A model generated the notes under the pieces. It made no database searches, was not told where the DNA came from, and saw only the letters and a program-made list of their open reading frames with translations. Below are positions 25,614 through 35,040 of a DNA stretch of 64,000 nt, one piece after another. Source of the stretch: an uncultured Alphaproteobacteria bacterium (GTDB lineage Bacteria > Pseudomonadota > Alphaproteobacteria > RF32 > CAG-239); assembly GCA_944392275.1 (NCBI GenBank), contig CALXWA010000001.1, positions 378,737 to 442,736 on the forward strand, read 5' to 3'. Position 1 is the first letter of the stretch; the number at the start of each line of letters is the position of its first letter. The translations under genes were made by a program, and so were the position numbers.

Positions 25614-26324
25614 ATGAAAAAAATTTTCCAATTTTCAATGTTGCTGGCATGTCTCATAATGGCAGTCAGTTGTGGTAAAAAAATTAAATATACACCACTA
25701 AGTGACAGCGAATTGCAAATGTTGACGGTTTATACCAAAGATGGAGAGGCCTTATATGGCGTGTGTGACCAAAATAAAGGTCCGCTTGTTCCACCCGAAT
25801 ACAATTCAATTATGCTCTACAATGGATGTATTATTGCTGCTTTTACCACGTCTACAGGCGATAAGAATTTTCACCTTTATCGTTTAGATGGATCTAAAAT
25901 TTTCAATAAAGATTTGGATGAATGGACTTGGAATGAAGAAACGCAATATTTTTGCTGCCGAGACCTAAATCACATGTCAAATCTTTATTTTCCCTACGGC
26001 AACAAAACCTTAGGTCCGTTCAAAAGTTATTTGATAAAAGGTGACAAAATTTTATTCTGTAATGACACAAAAGACTGGGGAATAATGTCATTTAACGGAG
26101 ATACTCTTGTAAAACCTTCGCAAACTCTTTACATCATCAAAGGGGAAAAGGACAGCGAGTATTATGCCAACCGGGTCGGGAAACAATATCGTATTTGCGA
26201 TTCCTTGGGAAAAGAAGTCAAGCTTCTCTCCTCAACCCAATGGAAAGATTTTCGGAAAAAAAGCAAAACGGTAAAAACCTTTTCCGATGAAATGGAATTT
26301 CTACAAACAAACCTTCTACGTTAA
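25614..26324 (+). CDS. WG-repeat-like lipoprotein, Bacteroidota style
   Basis: A 236-residue protein with a lipoprotein signal peptide (MKKIFQFSMLLACLIMAVSC, lipid on Cys20) followed by GKK. Segments such as ALYGVCDQNKGPLVPPEYN and DWGIMSFNGDTLVKPS resemble WG-type beta repeats (Trp/Tyr-Gly, then a turn, then P-x-x-Y). This points to a beta-propeller-like surface or periplasmic domain. Such lipoproteins and the Shine-Dalgarno-free leader (ATTCACTAAAATTAT before the ATG) are common in Bacteroidota, so lateral acquisition is plausible. It lies on the plus strand between minus-strand glyA and murF. Its role is unknown. Confidence 0.7.
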   Translation: MKKIFQFSMLLACLIMAVSCGKKIKYTPLSDSELQMLTVYTKDGEALYGVCDQNKGPLVPPEYNSIMLYNGCIIAAFTTSTGDKNFHLYRLDGSKIFNKDLDEWTWNEETQYFCCRDLNHMSNLYFPYGNKTLGPFKSYLIKGDKILFCNDTKDWGIMSFNGDTLVKPSQTLYIIKGEKDSEYYANRVGKQYRICDSLGKEVKLLSSTQWKDFRKKSKTVKTFSDEMEFLQTNLLR

Positions 26325-26361
26325 CAAAAAAGCCTTTAGATTTAACTCTAAAGGCTTTTTT
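26325..26361 (+). terminator. Bidirectional terminator between the lipoprotein gene and glyA
   Basis: AAAAAAGCCTTTAGA, a 6-nt loop, and TCTAAAGGCTTTTTT form a 15-bp perfect stem. Confidence 0.85.
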
Positions 26362-26371
26362 GTTTAGATAA

Positions 26372-27625
26372 TTAATAAATCGGAAATTCTCGACACAACG
26401 CAATAACTTCTTCTTTAACTTTTGCAATCACTTCTTGTTGATTACCTTTTTTCATCGCATCAAGGACATCTCCAATCCAATCGGCAATTTTAATAAACTC
26501 TTTCTCCTTAAAGCCTCGTGTCGTTGCGGCCGGAGTTCCTAGTCGGATACCGGAAGTAACCTGCGGCGATTGCGTATCAAAAGGAATAGCATTTTTATTA
26601 CATGTAATATGAGCTTCTTCCAAAGCAAGAGCAACGTCTTTTCCGGTCAATCCTTGTGTCCGCAAGTCAACCAATAACAGATGCGTATCGGTTCCTCCGG
26701 AAAACAAAGTCAATCCTCTTTGCTGTAATCTCTCGCCTAAAACTTTGGCATTTTTCATAACTTGTTGAATATATTTTTTATACTCTAAAGACAAAGCCTC
26801 CTTAAAACAAACCGCTTTTGCGGCAATAACGTGCATCAAAGGCCCGCCTTGGCTCCCCGGAAAGACAGCAGAATTTATCTTTTTAGCCAAATCTTCACGA
26901 TTAGTCAAAATCAGACCTCCGCGAGGACCTCGCAGAGTTTTATGTGTTGTAGAAGTAACAACATCAGCATAATTTAACGGATTATCCAATTCACCGGCGG
27001 CAACTAATCCGGCAAAATGAGCCATATCAACCATAAGATAGGCACCGACTTTATCGGCAATTTTCCGAAAGCGAGCAAAATCAATTTTTCTTGGATAAGC
27101 CGATCCTCCGGCAATAATAAGTTTTGGCTGATGTTCTAACGCTAATTTTTCCACCTCGTCATAATCAATCCGCCCATCTTTTTCAGATACGCCATAAGCA
27201 ACAGACTTAAACCACTTCCCCGATAAAGAAACGCGAGCTCCATGCGACAGATGCCCTCCGGCATCTAAAGACATCCCCATCAAAACATCTTCCGGCTTCA
27301 ATAAAGCCAAATAAACAGCTGTATTAGCCTGAGTACCGGAATGCGGTTGTACATTAACAAATTGAGCATTGAACAATTTTTTAGCACGTTCTATCGCCAA
27401 ATCTTCAACCATATCAACAAATTCACAACCGCCATAATAGCGTTTGCCGGAATATCCCTCGGCATATTTATTCGTCAAAACACTTCCTTGAGCTTCCATC
27501 ACCGCTTTTGAGACAATATTTTCAGAAGCAATCAGTTCTATCTGATTTTGTTGACGATCCAATTCTTTGCAAAGAGCTTCAAAAACTTCGCCGTCTTCTT
27601 GTTCCAAATTTTGTGTAAAATCCAT
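26372..27625 (-). CDS. glyA: Serine hydroxymethyltransferase
   Basis: This 417-residue PLP enzyme interconverts serine and glycine and supplies 5,10-methylene-THF. Visible motifs are [53 protein letters not shown], the PLP-lysine motif [15 protein letters not shown], and [17 protein letters not shown]. The start is the second of two adjacent ATGs (27625), which gives better spacing to AGAGG; 27628 is the alternative. It follows rpiB by 9 nt, an alphaproteobacterial pairing. Confidence 0.97.
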   Translation of the reverse strand: MDFTQNLEQEDGEVFEALCKELDRQQNQIELIASENIVSKAVMEAQGSVLTNKYAEGYSGKRYYGGCEFVDMVEDLAIERAKKLFNAQFVNVQPHSGTQANTAVYLALLKPEDVLMGMSLDAGGHLSHGARVSLSGKWFKSVAYGVSEKDGRIDYDEVEKLALEHQPKLIIAGGSAYPRKIDFARFRKIADKVGAYLMVDMAHFAGLVAAGELDNPLNYADVVTSTTHKTLRGPRGGLILTNREDLAKKINSAVFPGSQGGPLMHVIAAKAVCFKEALSLEYKKYIQQVMKNAKVLGERLQQRGLTLFSGGTDTHLLLVDLRTQGLTGKDVALALEEAHITCNKNAIPFDTQSPQVTSGIRLGTPAATTRGFKEKEFIKIADWIGDVLDAMKKGNQQEVIAKVKEEVIALCREFPIY

Positions 27626-27634
27626 CATTTTCCT

Positions 27635-28051
27635 CTAAAGATCCAATTTTGCCAAACGGCGATCATGCCGTCCGCCTTCATATTTTGTTTTTAAAAAGAT
27701 GTCGATTCGTCGAATAACATCATCCACAGACATTGTTCTTCCCCCAAAGACAATAACATTGGCATTATTGTGTTGATGAGCCATTTCGGCAACAAAATCA
27801 TCATACAAAATTGCGGCACGGATTCCCTTATAACGGTTTGCCGCAATAGAAATCCCGATTCCCGTACCACAAATTAAAATACCAAGATCCGCCTCTCCGG
27901 AAAGAATTTTGGCACTCATTGCTTTTGCAATGTCCGGATAATCACAAGATTCGTGACTAAAGGTCCCCAAATCAATTAAATCCGGATAATGCAATTTCAG
28001 TTTTTCTTTAAGATCAAAGCCACCATGATCAGCACCGATTGCAATTTTCAT
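27635..28051 (-). CDS. rpiB: Ribose-5-phosphate isomerase B
   Basis: This 138-residue RpiB/LacAB-fold enzyme interconverts ribulose-5-P and ribose-5-P. Key motifs are GADHGGFDLKE at the N-terminus, the active-site loop ILICGTGIGISIAANR with its catalytic Cys, and HNNANVIVFGGRT. AGGAG lies upstream of the ATG at normal spacing. It forms a two-gene unit with glyA. Confidence 0.95.
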   Translation of the reverse strand: MKIAIGADHGGFDLKEKLKLHYPDLIDLGTFSHESCDYPDIAKAMSAKILSGEADLGILICGTGIGISIAANRYKGIRAAILYDDFVAEMAHQHNNANVIVFGGRTMSVDDVIRRIDIFLKTKYEGGRHDRRLAKLDL

Positions 28052-28198
28052 TCTTTTTCTCCTTTAATTTTCTTCTTTATAACCAGAAAAAGAGAGAAAA
28101 ACAAAATCTCTTTCCTACTTTTCAACAAATTGACAAAGGAGAGTTTTCACCTCCAAAGAAAAAAAATAATAATTTGTGAAAAAAAATAAAAAAAGTTA

Positions 28199-28226
28199 TT
28201 GACGAGAGCAAAAAATATTGTATATA
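28199..28226 (+). promoter_or_regulatory. Promoter of the tRNA-Cys/tRNA-Asn unit
   Basis: TTGACG (28199-28204), a 16-nt spacer and TATATA (28221-28226; shifted to 28223 the spacer is 18). It lies about 30 nt before the mature tRNA-Cys. Confidence 0.65.
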
Positions 28227-28260
28227 TAGAGGCACCGAATGAGAGAACGGTAACTCAATT

Positions 28261-28335
28261 GGCCGGTTGGCAGAGTGGCTCATGCAGAGGACTGCAAATC
28301 CTTGTACATCGGTTCAATTCCGGTACCGGCCTCCA
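28261..28335 (+). tRNA. tRNA-Cys (GCA)
   Basis: A 75-nt gene with encoded CCA: acceptor GGCCGGT/ACCGGCC, discriminator T, and anticodon loop CTGCAAA giving GCA. It is co-transcribed with tRNA-Asn 8 nt downstream. Confidence 0.95.
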
Positions 28336-28343
28336 AATATTGT

Positions 28344-28418
28344 TCCGGCTTAGCTCAGCGGTAGAGCAATCGGCTGTTAACCGATCGGTCGCCTGTTCGA
28401 ATCAGGCAGCCGGAGCCA
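28344..28418 (+). tRNA. tRNA-Asn (GTT)
   Basis: A 75-nt gene with encoded CCA: acceptor TCCGGCT/AGCCGGA, discriminator G, anticodon stem ATCGG/CCGAT, and loop CTGTTAA giving GTT. Confidence 0.95.
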
Positions 28419-28420
28419 AT

Positions 28421-28456
28421 AAAAAAGACCATCTTAAAGATGGTCTTTTTTTTATG
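28421..28456 (+). terminator. Terminator of the tRNA unit
   Basis: AAAAAAGACCATC, a short loop, GATGGTCTTTTTTTT immediately after tRNA-Asn. Confidence 0.85.
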
Positions 28457-28477
28457 TTGCTAAGATTAATCTTCCCT

Positions 28478-28513
28478 ACAAAAAAAGCACCCTTTAAGGA
28501 TGCTTTTTCTTAA
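28478..28513 (-). terminator. Terminator of the tautomerase gene
   Basis: An imperfect stem (AAAAAGCA-CCT with AGG-TGCTTTTT, one C-A mismatch). On the minus strand it is followed by a T-run, just past the stop at 28525. Confidence 0.6.
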
Positions 28514-28524
28514 TTATTATGGTT

Positions 28525-28866
28525 TTAGCCAAATAACTTGCCCCCCATAGCAACTTTTGAGGCCGGCATATCAACCAACTCAATATTAACACATTCTCGC
28601 TCCGCATCGCTTAAATCAACCAATAAATCCGTCAAAGCTTTAACCAATACGGTTTCATGTCCCCCAAAACCAATAGATTTCATTTCAATGAGAGCTCCTT
28701 TATTATCCGGATTTCCCCCGATTAACATACCTGATTGTGTATCTAAGGTTAAAACAATATAACTTTTAGGTTTACCAAGAACTTTTGCAACAACATCAAC
28801 GGCTTCTTCCATAAATTCAGCCGTATTTCTGATTTTTGCATTGGTATGAATTGTTAAAAAAGGCAT
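28525..28866 (-). CDS. MIF/tautomerase superfamily protein
   Basis: A 113-residue protein matching the macrophage migration inhibitory factor branch of tautomerases. Removal of Met exposes the catalytic Pro (MPFLTIHTN). The second half contains a family-typical IELVDMPASKVAMGGKLFG end. Two beta-alpha-beta units fit the MIF trimer fold. The start at 28866 is set by AGAGGAG a few nt upstream; the same frame extends further but has no ribosome site and would overlap neighbouring signals. MIF homologues can be phenylpyruvate tautomerases; the substrate here is unknown. Confidence 0.85.
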   Translation of the reverse strand: MPFLTIHTNAKIRNTAEFMEEAVDVVAKVLGKPKSYIVLTLDTQSGMLIGGNPDNKGALIEMKSIGFGGHETVLVKALTDLLVDLSDAERECVNIELVDMPASKVAMGGKLFG

Positions 28867-28931
28867 TCGATTCTCCTCTGAAAATTTTAATGATATAGTT
28901 TGGTTTAGACCGATATCAAAAATTTGACAAC

Positions 28932-28966
28932 AAAAAAGGTTTATCTTTACAGATAAACCTTTTTTG
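28932..28966 (-). terminator. Terminator of the 28967-30047 gene cluster
   Basis: A 15-bp perfect stem (28932-28946 with 28951-28965) and TTAC-type loop, A-rich on one side and T-rich on the other, just downstream of the stop at 28967. Confidence 0.85.
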
Positions 28967-29305
28967 CTAATTAAACTTGACCTGAATATGGTCATGAACA
29001 TAAATAATACGCATTTTAAAATAATCCGTCCTTCTCGAAGAGAAAGGAATAAAACCGGAAATACCATACTCGAAATCCTCAGGATAACGTCGAAATCCGT
29101 TAGAAAAAAGCCAATAGGCATAAACTTTTCCATCAACCGGATCAAAACATTTCCAAGCCAACAAAGGCTGAGGAATAAGCAACACTCCCGGAATACAAAC
29201 CAATTTCTTCTTACACTGTTTTTCAATTTCCGCCTCAACGGATTTTTTGGAAAGCAGCCAATCCGGAACATCAATCTTATTACCTAAAATTGTCGTAATC
29301 TTCAT
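28967..29305 (-). CDS. Unknown small protein
   Basis: A 112-residue protein with a basic N-terminal half and an aromatic C-terminal half (GKVYAYWLFSNGFRRYPEDFEYG). No family, signal peptide or TM segment is recognised. The ATG has no Shine-Dalgarno sequence; a TATAATATTTG sequence lies close upstream. It is the last gene of a three-gene minus-strand cluster of unknowns ending in a strong terminator. The function is unknown. Confidence 0.55.
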   Translation of the reverse strand: MKITTILGNKIDVPDWLLSKKSVEAEIEKQCKKKLVCIPGVLLIPQPLLAWKCFDPVDGKVYAYWLFSNGFRRYPEDFEYGISGFIPFSSRRTDYFKMRIIYVHDHIQVKFN

Positions 29306-29347
29306 AACGAGTCAAATATTATAACACTTTTAAAACTTATTTCCGGT

Positions 29348-29710
29348 TTACAATTCAGATTTTTGATAAAAAGCCCAAAGTCGTTTTTCAACCAATTCCA
29401 GAGACTGATAGTCATAAAATTGAACTTTTCCAACACATTGAGTGTGAAATTTTTCTTGCATCCAATCCAGAACTTTCTGATTTTGACTAATCAATACAAC
29501 ACGACCGTTTTTGCTATACACCAAACAAACAAAATCGGCTTCATTTTTCTGAACTTTCTCCTGTGCCAACCGCTTCAGATCATACCCCCAAGAAAGAGCC
29601 AAATCCTCGGTCGAACGAGAAAAAACAGGAACATAAATTTTAACATACGGCAAGGAATAATTAAACCTTACTCCTTTTTCTTCCGCTTGCTTTTCGGTAA
29701 TAAAACACAT
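29348..29710 (-). CDS. Unknown small protein
   Basis: A 120-residue protein predicted to be mixed alpha/beta (VRFNYSLPYVKIYVPVFSR, then FVCLVYSKNGRVVLISQ, then YDYQSLELVEKRLWAFY). No recognised family. It lacks a signal peptide. The leader (…taatatcttaaaattATG) has no Shine-Dalgarno sequence. It starts 19 nt after the stop of the membrane-protein gene at 29730 and is followed 42 nt later by the 28967 gene, so the three probably form one transcript. Confidence 0.55.
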   Translation of the reverse strand: MCFITEKQAEEKGVRFNYSLPYVKIYVPVFSRSTEDLALSWGYDLKRLAQEKVQKNEADFVCLVYSKNGRVVLISQNQKVLDWMQEKFHTQCVGKVQFYDYQSLELVEKRLWAFYQKSEL

Positions 29711-29729
29711 AATTTTAAGATATTAAAAA

Positions 29730-30047
29730 TTATTCTTTTTTTTTGATATCACAAATACAAAAAAGTATCCCCACACAAACAATGACCAAAACCGGACATA
29801 CTTGGGAAAAGGCAGCATTAAGCTTACTCAAAAGAGTAAACATTATCGCAAACATCCAAATCCATACCCCAAGAAAACCAAACATCAATAAATTGTGCTG
29901 CTTTCTTTTAAAATCTTGATATTTTTCATCCTCTTTCGACAATTTGGAAAACTTACGCCACAACAGTCGTTCTCTCCATAAAATTGCCAAAAGAAAAATA
30001 ATCGCAATTGAGGTATAAACACCCAAAATAGTTCTAATATCTTCCAT
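29730..30047 (-). CDS. Unknown small membrane protein (three TM helices)
   Basis: A 105-residue protein with three hydrophobic segments: residues ~7-25 (ILGVYTSIAIIFLLAIL), ~53-74 (LLMFGFLGVWIWMFAIMF) and ~84-100 (VCPVLVIVCVGILFCI). A charged cytosolic loop (KFSKLSKEDEKYQDFKRK) lies between the first two. No family is recognised. It is the first gene of the three-gene cluster, with its own promoter and a Shine-Dalgarno-free leader containing ATTATTAACTTAACTAT about 7 nt before the ATG. Confidence 0.6.
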   Translation of the reverse strand: MEDIRTILGVYTSIAIIFLLAILWRERLLWRKFSKLSKEDEKYQDFKRKQHNLLMFGFLGVWIWMFAIMFTLLSKLNAAFSQVCPVLVIVCVGILFCICDIKKKE

Positions 30048-30086
30048 AGATAAAATAGTTAAGTTAATAATAATCTTTGAGATTTA

Positions 30087-30115
30087 CATATATATCGCTC
30101 TCAGAATTTATGCAA
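30087..30115 (-). promoter_or_regulatory. Candidate promoter of the 28967-30047 cluster
   Basis: On the minus strand TTGCAT (30115-30110), a 17-nt spacer and TATATG (30092-30087), between the gyrA terminator and the 30047 start. Confidence 0.5.
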
Positions 30116-30128
30116 GAAAATTCTATGT

Positions 30129-30161
30129 AAAAAAAAGTGCCGTAAAGGCACTTTTTTTTAC
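30129..30161 (-). terminator. gyrA terminator
   Basis: AAAAAAGTGCC, GTAAA loop, GGCACTTTTTTTT, immediately after the gyrA stop (read on the minus strand). Confidence 0.85.
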
Positions 30162-30172
30162 CAACTTCCGAA

Positions 30173-32992
30173 TTATTCATCGGACTCTTCGACTTCAGGT
30201 TCTTGTACTTCTTTTTCAGTATTTTCAAATTCTTCTAAATCTGAAGCACTTTCTCCCAAAACCTCGCTTCCGGTTTCTTCATCAAGTTCTTCGTTGTCCC
30301 CTTCATCGGCATCTAACCAAGTAACGGAAACAACTTTCTCATTATCTGCCATTCGGAACAAAATAACACCTTGCGTCTTACGTCCGGCAATTCGAATATC
30401 TTTGACCGGCATCCGAATCAACTTACCGCCGTCTGTAACCATCATAATCTGGTTATCGTCCTCAATTGGGAAAGAACTTGCGATTTCTTTATTACGGACA
30501 GACATTTCCATATTGGCAATTCCTTGGCCACCACGACCGGTAACCCGATATTCATAAGAAGAAGACCGTTTACCATATCCTGTTGTCGTAACCGATAAAA
30601 TAAATTGTTCTTGCTGTTGCATTTCAACATATTTTTCCGGTGTCAACAAATTCAGCAATCCGGTTTCTTCCGGTTTTACCTCACTGTCCTCGCCTCTTTC
30701 GGCTTGCAAGTGCTTAAGGGCTGAACTTACTTTCTGATATTCATCTCTTTCTTCCGCCGTAGCATCGCTGTGGTTCAAGATAGACATTGACACAACTTCA
30801 TCATTATCAGCTAATTTAATTCCGCGAACACCGGTAGAATTTCTTCCGACAAAGACACGAACATCCGTAACCGGGAAACGAATACATTTTCCGCTTCGAG
30901 CCGCCAATAAAACATCATGATCTTCATGACAAATACGAACATTAATCAACTTATCGCCGTCATCAAGCTTCATGGCAATTTTACCATTTGATTGTACATT
31001 GACAAAATCCATCAAAGAATTGCGACGAACGTTTCCGCTCGAGGTTGCAAACATAATGGACATATCTTTGCACTCGGCTTCATTTTCCGGCAGTTTCATA
31101 ATCGTTGTAATGGTTTCTCCGGCATCAAGCGGCAAAAGATTAATAAAGGGTTTTCCCTTAGAGGTCGGAGACCCCAACGGAAGTTTATACACCTTCATTT
31201 TATAAACCAACCCTTTAGAGGAGAAGAACAGAACCGGCGTATGCGTAGAAGCAACAAACAAACGAGTAACAAAATCCTCATCTTTGGTTGCCATTCCGGA
31301 TTTTCCTTTTCCTCCGCGTTTTTGAGCCTTATACGCATTAAGGGGAACACGTTTAATATACCCGGCTTCGGTTACCGTAACAACCATATCCTCACGTTGG
31401 ATCAAAGACTCGACATCGGTATCATAATCAATATCTTCAATTTTAGAACGTCGAGGCGTAGCATATTCATCTTTAACGGCAACCAACTCATCCCGCATAA
31501 TGGCATAAAGTTTTTCTCTGGAAGCCAAAATAGACAAGCATTCTTTAATTTCATCACCGAGAGCAACCAATTCTTCATGAATTTTATCTCTTTCCAAACC
31601 GGTCAATCTCTGCAATTTCAAATCCAAAATAGCTCTGGCCTGAGCCTCGGATAAATGATACGTCCCGTTTTCAACCTTACGATCCGGTTCATCAATCAAT
31701 TGGACCAACGGCTCAACGTCTTTTGCCGGCCAAGCTTTGGCTAACAAGGCATCTCGAGCATCTTGAGGTGTCGGAGAAGTCTTAATCAACTCAATAACCG
31801 GATCCAAGTTTTCAACGGCAATAGCCAATCCGACCAACGTATGAGCCCGATCCCGAGCCTTGTTCAGCTCAAAAATTGTCCGTCGACGAATAACCTCTTC
31901 TCGAAATTCAATAAAGGCAGCAATAATATCTCGCAGATTCATCATCATCGGCCGACCATTATTAATGGCCAACATATTCATACCAAAGCTGGTCTGTAAC
32001 GGAGTATATTTATACAATTGATTCAAAACAACATCCGCCTGGAACTCACGCTTTACTTCAATCACAACGCGAACACCCTGACGATCCGACTCATCTCTGA
32101 TTTCGGCAATACCTTCAATTTTCTTTTCCTTGACCAATTCGGCAATACGTGTAATCATCGCCGCCTTATTGACCTGATACGGAATTTCATGAACAATAAT
32201 TGCTTCCCGATCTTTATGAATTTCTTCAATGGTACATTTTGCCCGCATCATAACAGAGCCACGACCGGTAAAGTAAGCCGATTTTGCACCGGAATACCCC
32301 AAAATCAAACCACCGGTCGGGAAATCAGGTCCGGGAACAATATTAATCAACTCATCAATCGTAATGAAGGGATTGTCAATATACGCACAACAAGCATCAA
32401 TAACCTCGCCCAAATTATGGGGTGGAATATTGGTTGCCATACCAACGGCAATACCATTAGCTCCATTAACCAACAAATTAGGGTATTTTGCCGGCAAAAC
32501 AGAAGGTTCTTGCAAACTTTCATCATAGTTAGGCATAAAATCGACGGTATCTTTTTCAATATCATCAATCAAAGCATGGGCAACTTTAGCCAACCGAGCT
32601 TCGGTATAACGCATGGCCGCGGCACTGTCCCCATCCATAGAACCAAAGTTTCCTTGTCCGTCAATCAAAGGAACTCGCATTGAAAACGGTTGAGCCATTC
32701 GTACCATAGCCTCATAAACGGAAGAATCTCCGTGCGGGTGATATTTACCTAAAACATCACCGACAATACGAGCCGATTTACGAAACGGACGATTATAATC
32801 ATAACCGTTTTCATAAGCCGAATAAATAATGCGGCGATGCACCGGCTTCAAACCATCACGAACATCCGGCAAAGCACGAGAAACAATAACGCTCATCGCA
32901 TAATCCAAATAAGAGCGACGCATTTCCTCAGAAATTTCTACCGGAGAAATATCTTTTGTGTTTTCAACAACTTGTCCAATATCTTCAGTCAC
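30173..32992 (-). CDS. gyrA: DNA gyrase subunit A
   Basis: This 939-residue subunit breaks and rejoins DNA. The winged-helix region includes [19 protein letters not shown], with Ser at the E. coli 83 position and Glu at the 87 position. The active-site Tyr is in [10 protein letters not shown]. The GyrA box AQKRGGKGK marks it as gyrase and not ParC, and beta-pinwheel repeats follow. The tail is strongly acidic (about 40 residues of E/D/S). The start is GTG at 32992, with AAAGG 7 nt upstream; a TTG at 33016 lacks a ribosome site. The unit stands alone with its own terminator. Confidence 0.97.
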   Translation of the reverse strand: MTEDIGQVVENTKDISPVEISEEMRRSYLDYAMSVIVSRALPDVRDGLKPVHRRIIYSAYENGYDYNRPFRKSARIVGDVLGKYHPHGDSSVYEAMVRMAQPFSMRVPLIDGQGNFGSMDGDSAAAMRYTEARLAKVAHALIDDIEKDTVDFMPNYDESLQEPSVLPAKYPNLLVNGANGIAVGMATNIPPHNLGEVIDACCAYIDNPFITIDELINIVPGPDFPTGGLILGYSGAKSAYFTGRGSVMMRAKCTIEEIHKDREAIIVHEIPYQVNKAAMITRIAELVKEKKIEGIAEIRDESDRQGVRVVIEVKREFQADVVLNQLYKYTPLQTSFGMNMLAINNGRPMMMNLRDIIAAFIEFREEVIRRRTIFELNKARDRAHTLVGLAIAVENLDPVIELIKTSPTPQDARDALLAKAWPAKDVEPLVQLIDEPDRKVENGTYHLSEAQARAILDLKLQRLTGLERDKIHEELVALGDEIKECLSILASREKLYAIMRDELVAVKDEYATPRRSKIEDIDYDTDVESLIQREDMVVTVTEAGYIKRVPLNAYKAQKRGGKGKSGMATKDEDFVTRLFVASTHTPVLFFSSKGLVYKMKVYKLPLGSPTSKGKPFINLLPLDAGETITTIMKLPENEAECKDMSIMFATSSGNVRRNSLMDFVNVQSNGKIAMKLDDGDKLINVRICHEDHDVLLAARSGKCIRFPVTDVRVFVGRNSTGVRGIKLADNDEVVSMSILNHSDATAEERDEYQKVSSALKHLQAERGEDSEVKPEETGLLNLLTPEKYVEMQQQEQFILSVTTTGYGKRSSSYEYRVTGRGGQGIANMEMSVRNKEIASSFPIEDDNQIMMVTDGGKLIRMPVKDIRIAGRKTQGVILFRMADNEKVVSVTWLDADEGDNEELDEETGSEVLGESASDLEEFENTEKEVQEPEVEESDE

Positions 32993-33226
32993 TTTTTTTA
33001 CCTTTACATTAATCAAACTGAGGCAATAATAACAGAATGCTAAAAAAACAAACAGAACTTTATTAAAGTTATGCCCATTAAAAAAACACCAAAAATCGCT
33101 CTATGAGCAAAAAAACGCCCTTAAAATTGATTTCTAAATTTTTATCCGCATAAAAAGTTAACACAAATTCACTCAAAAGCTCAAAAAAGACCCTTTGTTA
33201 ATATTTTTTGCTTTTGCCAACGAATT

Positions 33227-33257
33227 TTGTTTCTTTTTAATTTTTATATATTATAAT
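33227..33257 (+). promoter_or_regulatory. Candidate promoter of the 33281 gene
   Basis: TTGTTT (33227-33232), a 19-nt spacer and a perfect TATAAT (33252-33257). The spacer is longer than ideal. Confidence 0.4.
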
Positions 33258-33280
33258 ATTAAAAAGTAATGGAGGAGCGG

Positions 33281-34447
33281 ATGCTAATTTCTGATCTTAC
33301 ATATACGGAAGCGCAACTAGAAGAAGATACGGTCCGTTTTATTAAAACCCAGATCTACTCCCCTGCCTATGCCGAAAATCTTCGCACCTTTCTCAATCCG
33401 GAAATTGAAATTTTTCGCCGTCAATTCTGTGATGCTCAAAACCATGTGGAATGTCTGTGGTGTACGGATTATTACCGCGGTAATATCTGGAAAAAAGGCA
33501 AACTCTATCCTCGTCCGGATGAAAACAAGCTCAAAGACTTTATTTCCTTAAAATACATTGACACCCTTCGTTCAGAAACGGAAAGCCTTTTCCGCCAAGT
33601 TAAAGAAAAGCTTGTCCTCTCCATTCATAATTCATCTTTTATCTCTTATCGTAGTCCGATAACCAATAATCTAGGAGTAACAATTCTTTGCGGCTACAGC
33701 CTCAACCCTTATCACAGTATTTATGATATCGCTCGTTTGTGGTGCACTTCTTTACATGAAAAAAAATTCCGTAATTCTGACCAATTTCGTTTGTTGCAAA
33801 ATATTCATTCCAACATTTTTGCCAATTTATACCTCTATCTAAAAGCCTTAGAAAGCGGAGACAAAAATACCACCGTCGCCGTCCGTCGTTTTATTTTACA
33901 AAATGCGGCCGATATTACGGTAATTGAAGATAACGAACTTGATTTGCATGAATTTGACTACCCGATTACCAAATACGTATTACAAAGTCTTGATCCCGAA
34001 ACTGCGGCAAGTTTATATACGCCCAAGGGAGAACTCAATTTCATAAAGCTTTATAACTACAGTTTTGAGTGTATTTTCCAATCCGGTTTTGCAACACAAT
34101 ATCTCCGAGATGAAGAAAATTTCAAATATTTTTACCATTACATCAGCGAAGTAAAAATCCTCAAAAACCAATTCCGCCGCCAACAAAAATTTGAACAATT
34201 TTTATATGATATGGTTGATGACCAGCTTACCAATCAAGAAAGCATCAACCCCTACCTTCTCAAAGAAGAAGAAGCCCGACGTTACCTGACTCCCTTTGAC
34301 AGCTATTTAGATAAATATCCTGAAATTAACGATGTTTTGATTAAATACCGAAAAATGAAAAAAGCCGCTGAAATATACCATCAGCAAACTCGAGAAAGAT
34401 TATTAAACAGCCGCTCAAACCAAACCGGAAACCGCGAATGGAGTTAA
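33281..34447 (+). CDS. Unknown protein of 388 residues
   Basis: No family recognised. It is predicted mostly helical with a short beta-rich patch (LSIHNSSFISYRSPITNNLGVTILCGYS, about residues 112-139) and a charged, Gln/Arg-rich C-terminus (QQTRERLLNSRSNQ). No signal peptide or TM segment is visible. The start at 33281 is supported by GGAGG at proper spacing; the ATG at 33269 overlaps that site. A canonical ribosome site and normal codon use suggest a long-resident gene. It ends at a bidirectional terminator shared with ssb and faces gyrA divergently. Confidence 0.65.
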   Translation: MLISDLTYTEAQLEEDTVRFIKTQIYSPAYAENLRTFLNPEIEIFRRQFCDAQNHVECLWCTDYYRGNIWKKGKLYPRPDENKLKDFISLKYIDTLRSETESLFRQVKEKLVLSIHNSSFISYRSPITNNLGVTILCGYSLNPYHSIYDIARLWCTSLHEKKFRNSDQFRLLQNIHSNIFANLYLYLKALESGDKNTTVAVRRFILQNAADITVIEDNELDLHEFDYPITKYVLQSLDPETAASLYTPKGELNFIKLYNYSFECIFQSGFATQYLRDEENFKYFYHYISEVKILKNQFRRQQKFEQFLYDMVDDQLTNQESINPYLLKEEEARRYLTPFDSYLDKYPEINDVLIKYRKMKKAAEIYHQQTRERLLNSRSNQTGNREWS

Positions 34448-34463
34448 TAAAAGGATAAAGCCC

Positions 34464-34496
34464 AAAAAAAAGTCCCTAACCAGGGACTTTTTTCTT
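34464..34496 (+). terminator. Bidirectional terminator between the 33281 gene and ssb
   Basis: AAAAAAAGTCCCT, AACC loop, AGGGACTTTTTT, a perfect stem. Confidence 0.85.
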
Positions 34497-34497
34497 A

Positions 34498-34965
34498 TTA
34501 AAACGGAATATCGTCATCCAAATCAGCACTGGGAGCCGCTGCCGGAGAAGAATCCCACCCCGAAGAAGCCGAACCGGAAAAGACATCATTTCCACCGGCC
34601 GGAGCACCATCGCCTCTTCCATCCAACAATACCAAATTACCGGCAAAATTTTGCAAAACAACTTCGGTTGTATATCTTTCCGAACCGGTATTGTCTTCCC
34701 ATTTACGTGTTTGCAACTGCCCTTCCAAATAGACTTTAGAACCTTTGCGTAGATATCTTTCGGCAATATCCGCCAATTGTGGATTAAAAATAACCACCCG
34801 ATGCCATTCCGTCCGATCTTTTCTTTCTCCGGTGGCTTTATCACGCCAAGTATCGGTTGTTGCAACATTCAAATTCACAATTTTAGAACCATTAGCGGTA
34901 TTGCTGATCTTAGGATCAGCACCAAGATTTCCGACTAAAATAACTTTATTAATGCTTCCAGCCAT
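34498..34965 (-). CDS. ssb: Single-stranded DNA-binding protein
   Basis: This 155-residue protein binds ssDNA as a tetramer. The OB fold occupies residues 1-110 (INKVILVGNLGADPKI, TEWHRVVIFNPQLADIAERYLRKGSKVYLEGQLQTRKW). A Gly/Ala/Ser linker and the acidic protein-interaction tip DDDIPF follow. AAGGT lies upstream of the ATG. The length is slightly short but complete. Confidence 0.97.
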   Translation of the reverse strand: MAGSINKVILVGNLGADPKISNTANGSKIVNLNVATTDTWRDKATGERKDRTEWHRVVIFNPQLADIAERYLRKGSKVYLEGQLQTRKWEDNTGSERYTTEVVLQNFAGNLVLLDGRGDGAPAGGNDVFSGSASSGWDSSPAAAPSADLDDDIPF

Positions 34966-35040
34966 TTTACTTTACCTTATTTTATAATTAAGACCTACCC
35001 TAAACTATACATTGAGAAAAATCAGAAAGAAATAAAAAAA

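Noticed and set aside
28867..29274. Long N-terminal extension in frame with the tautomerase
   Set aside because: It covers a terminator and the antisense of another gene. Catalysis needs Pro at position 2, and AGAGGAG supports the short start.
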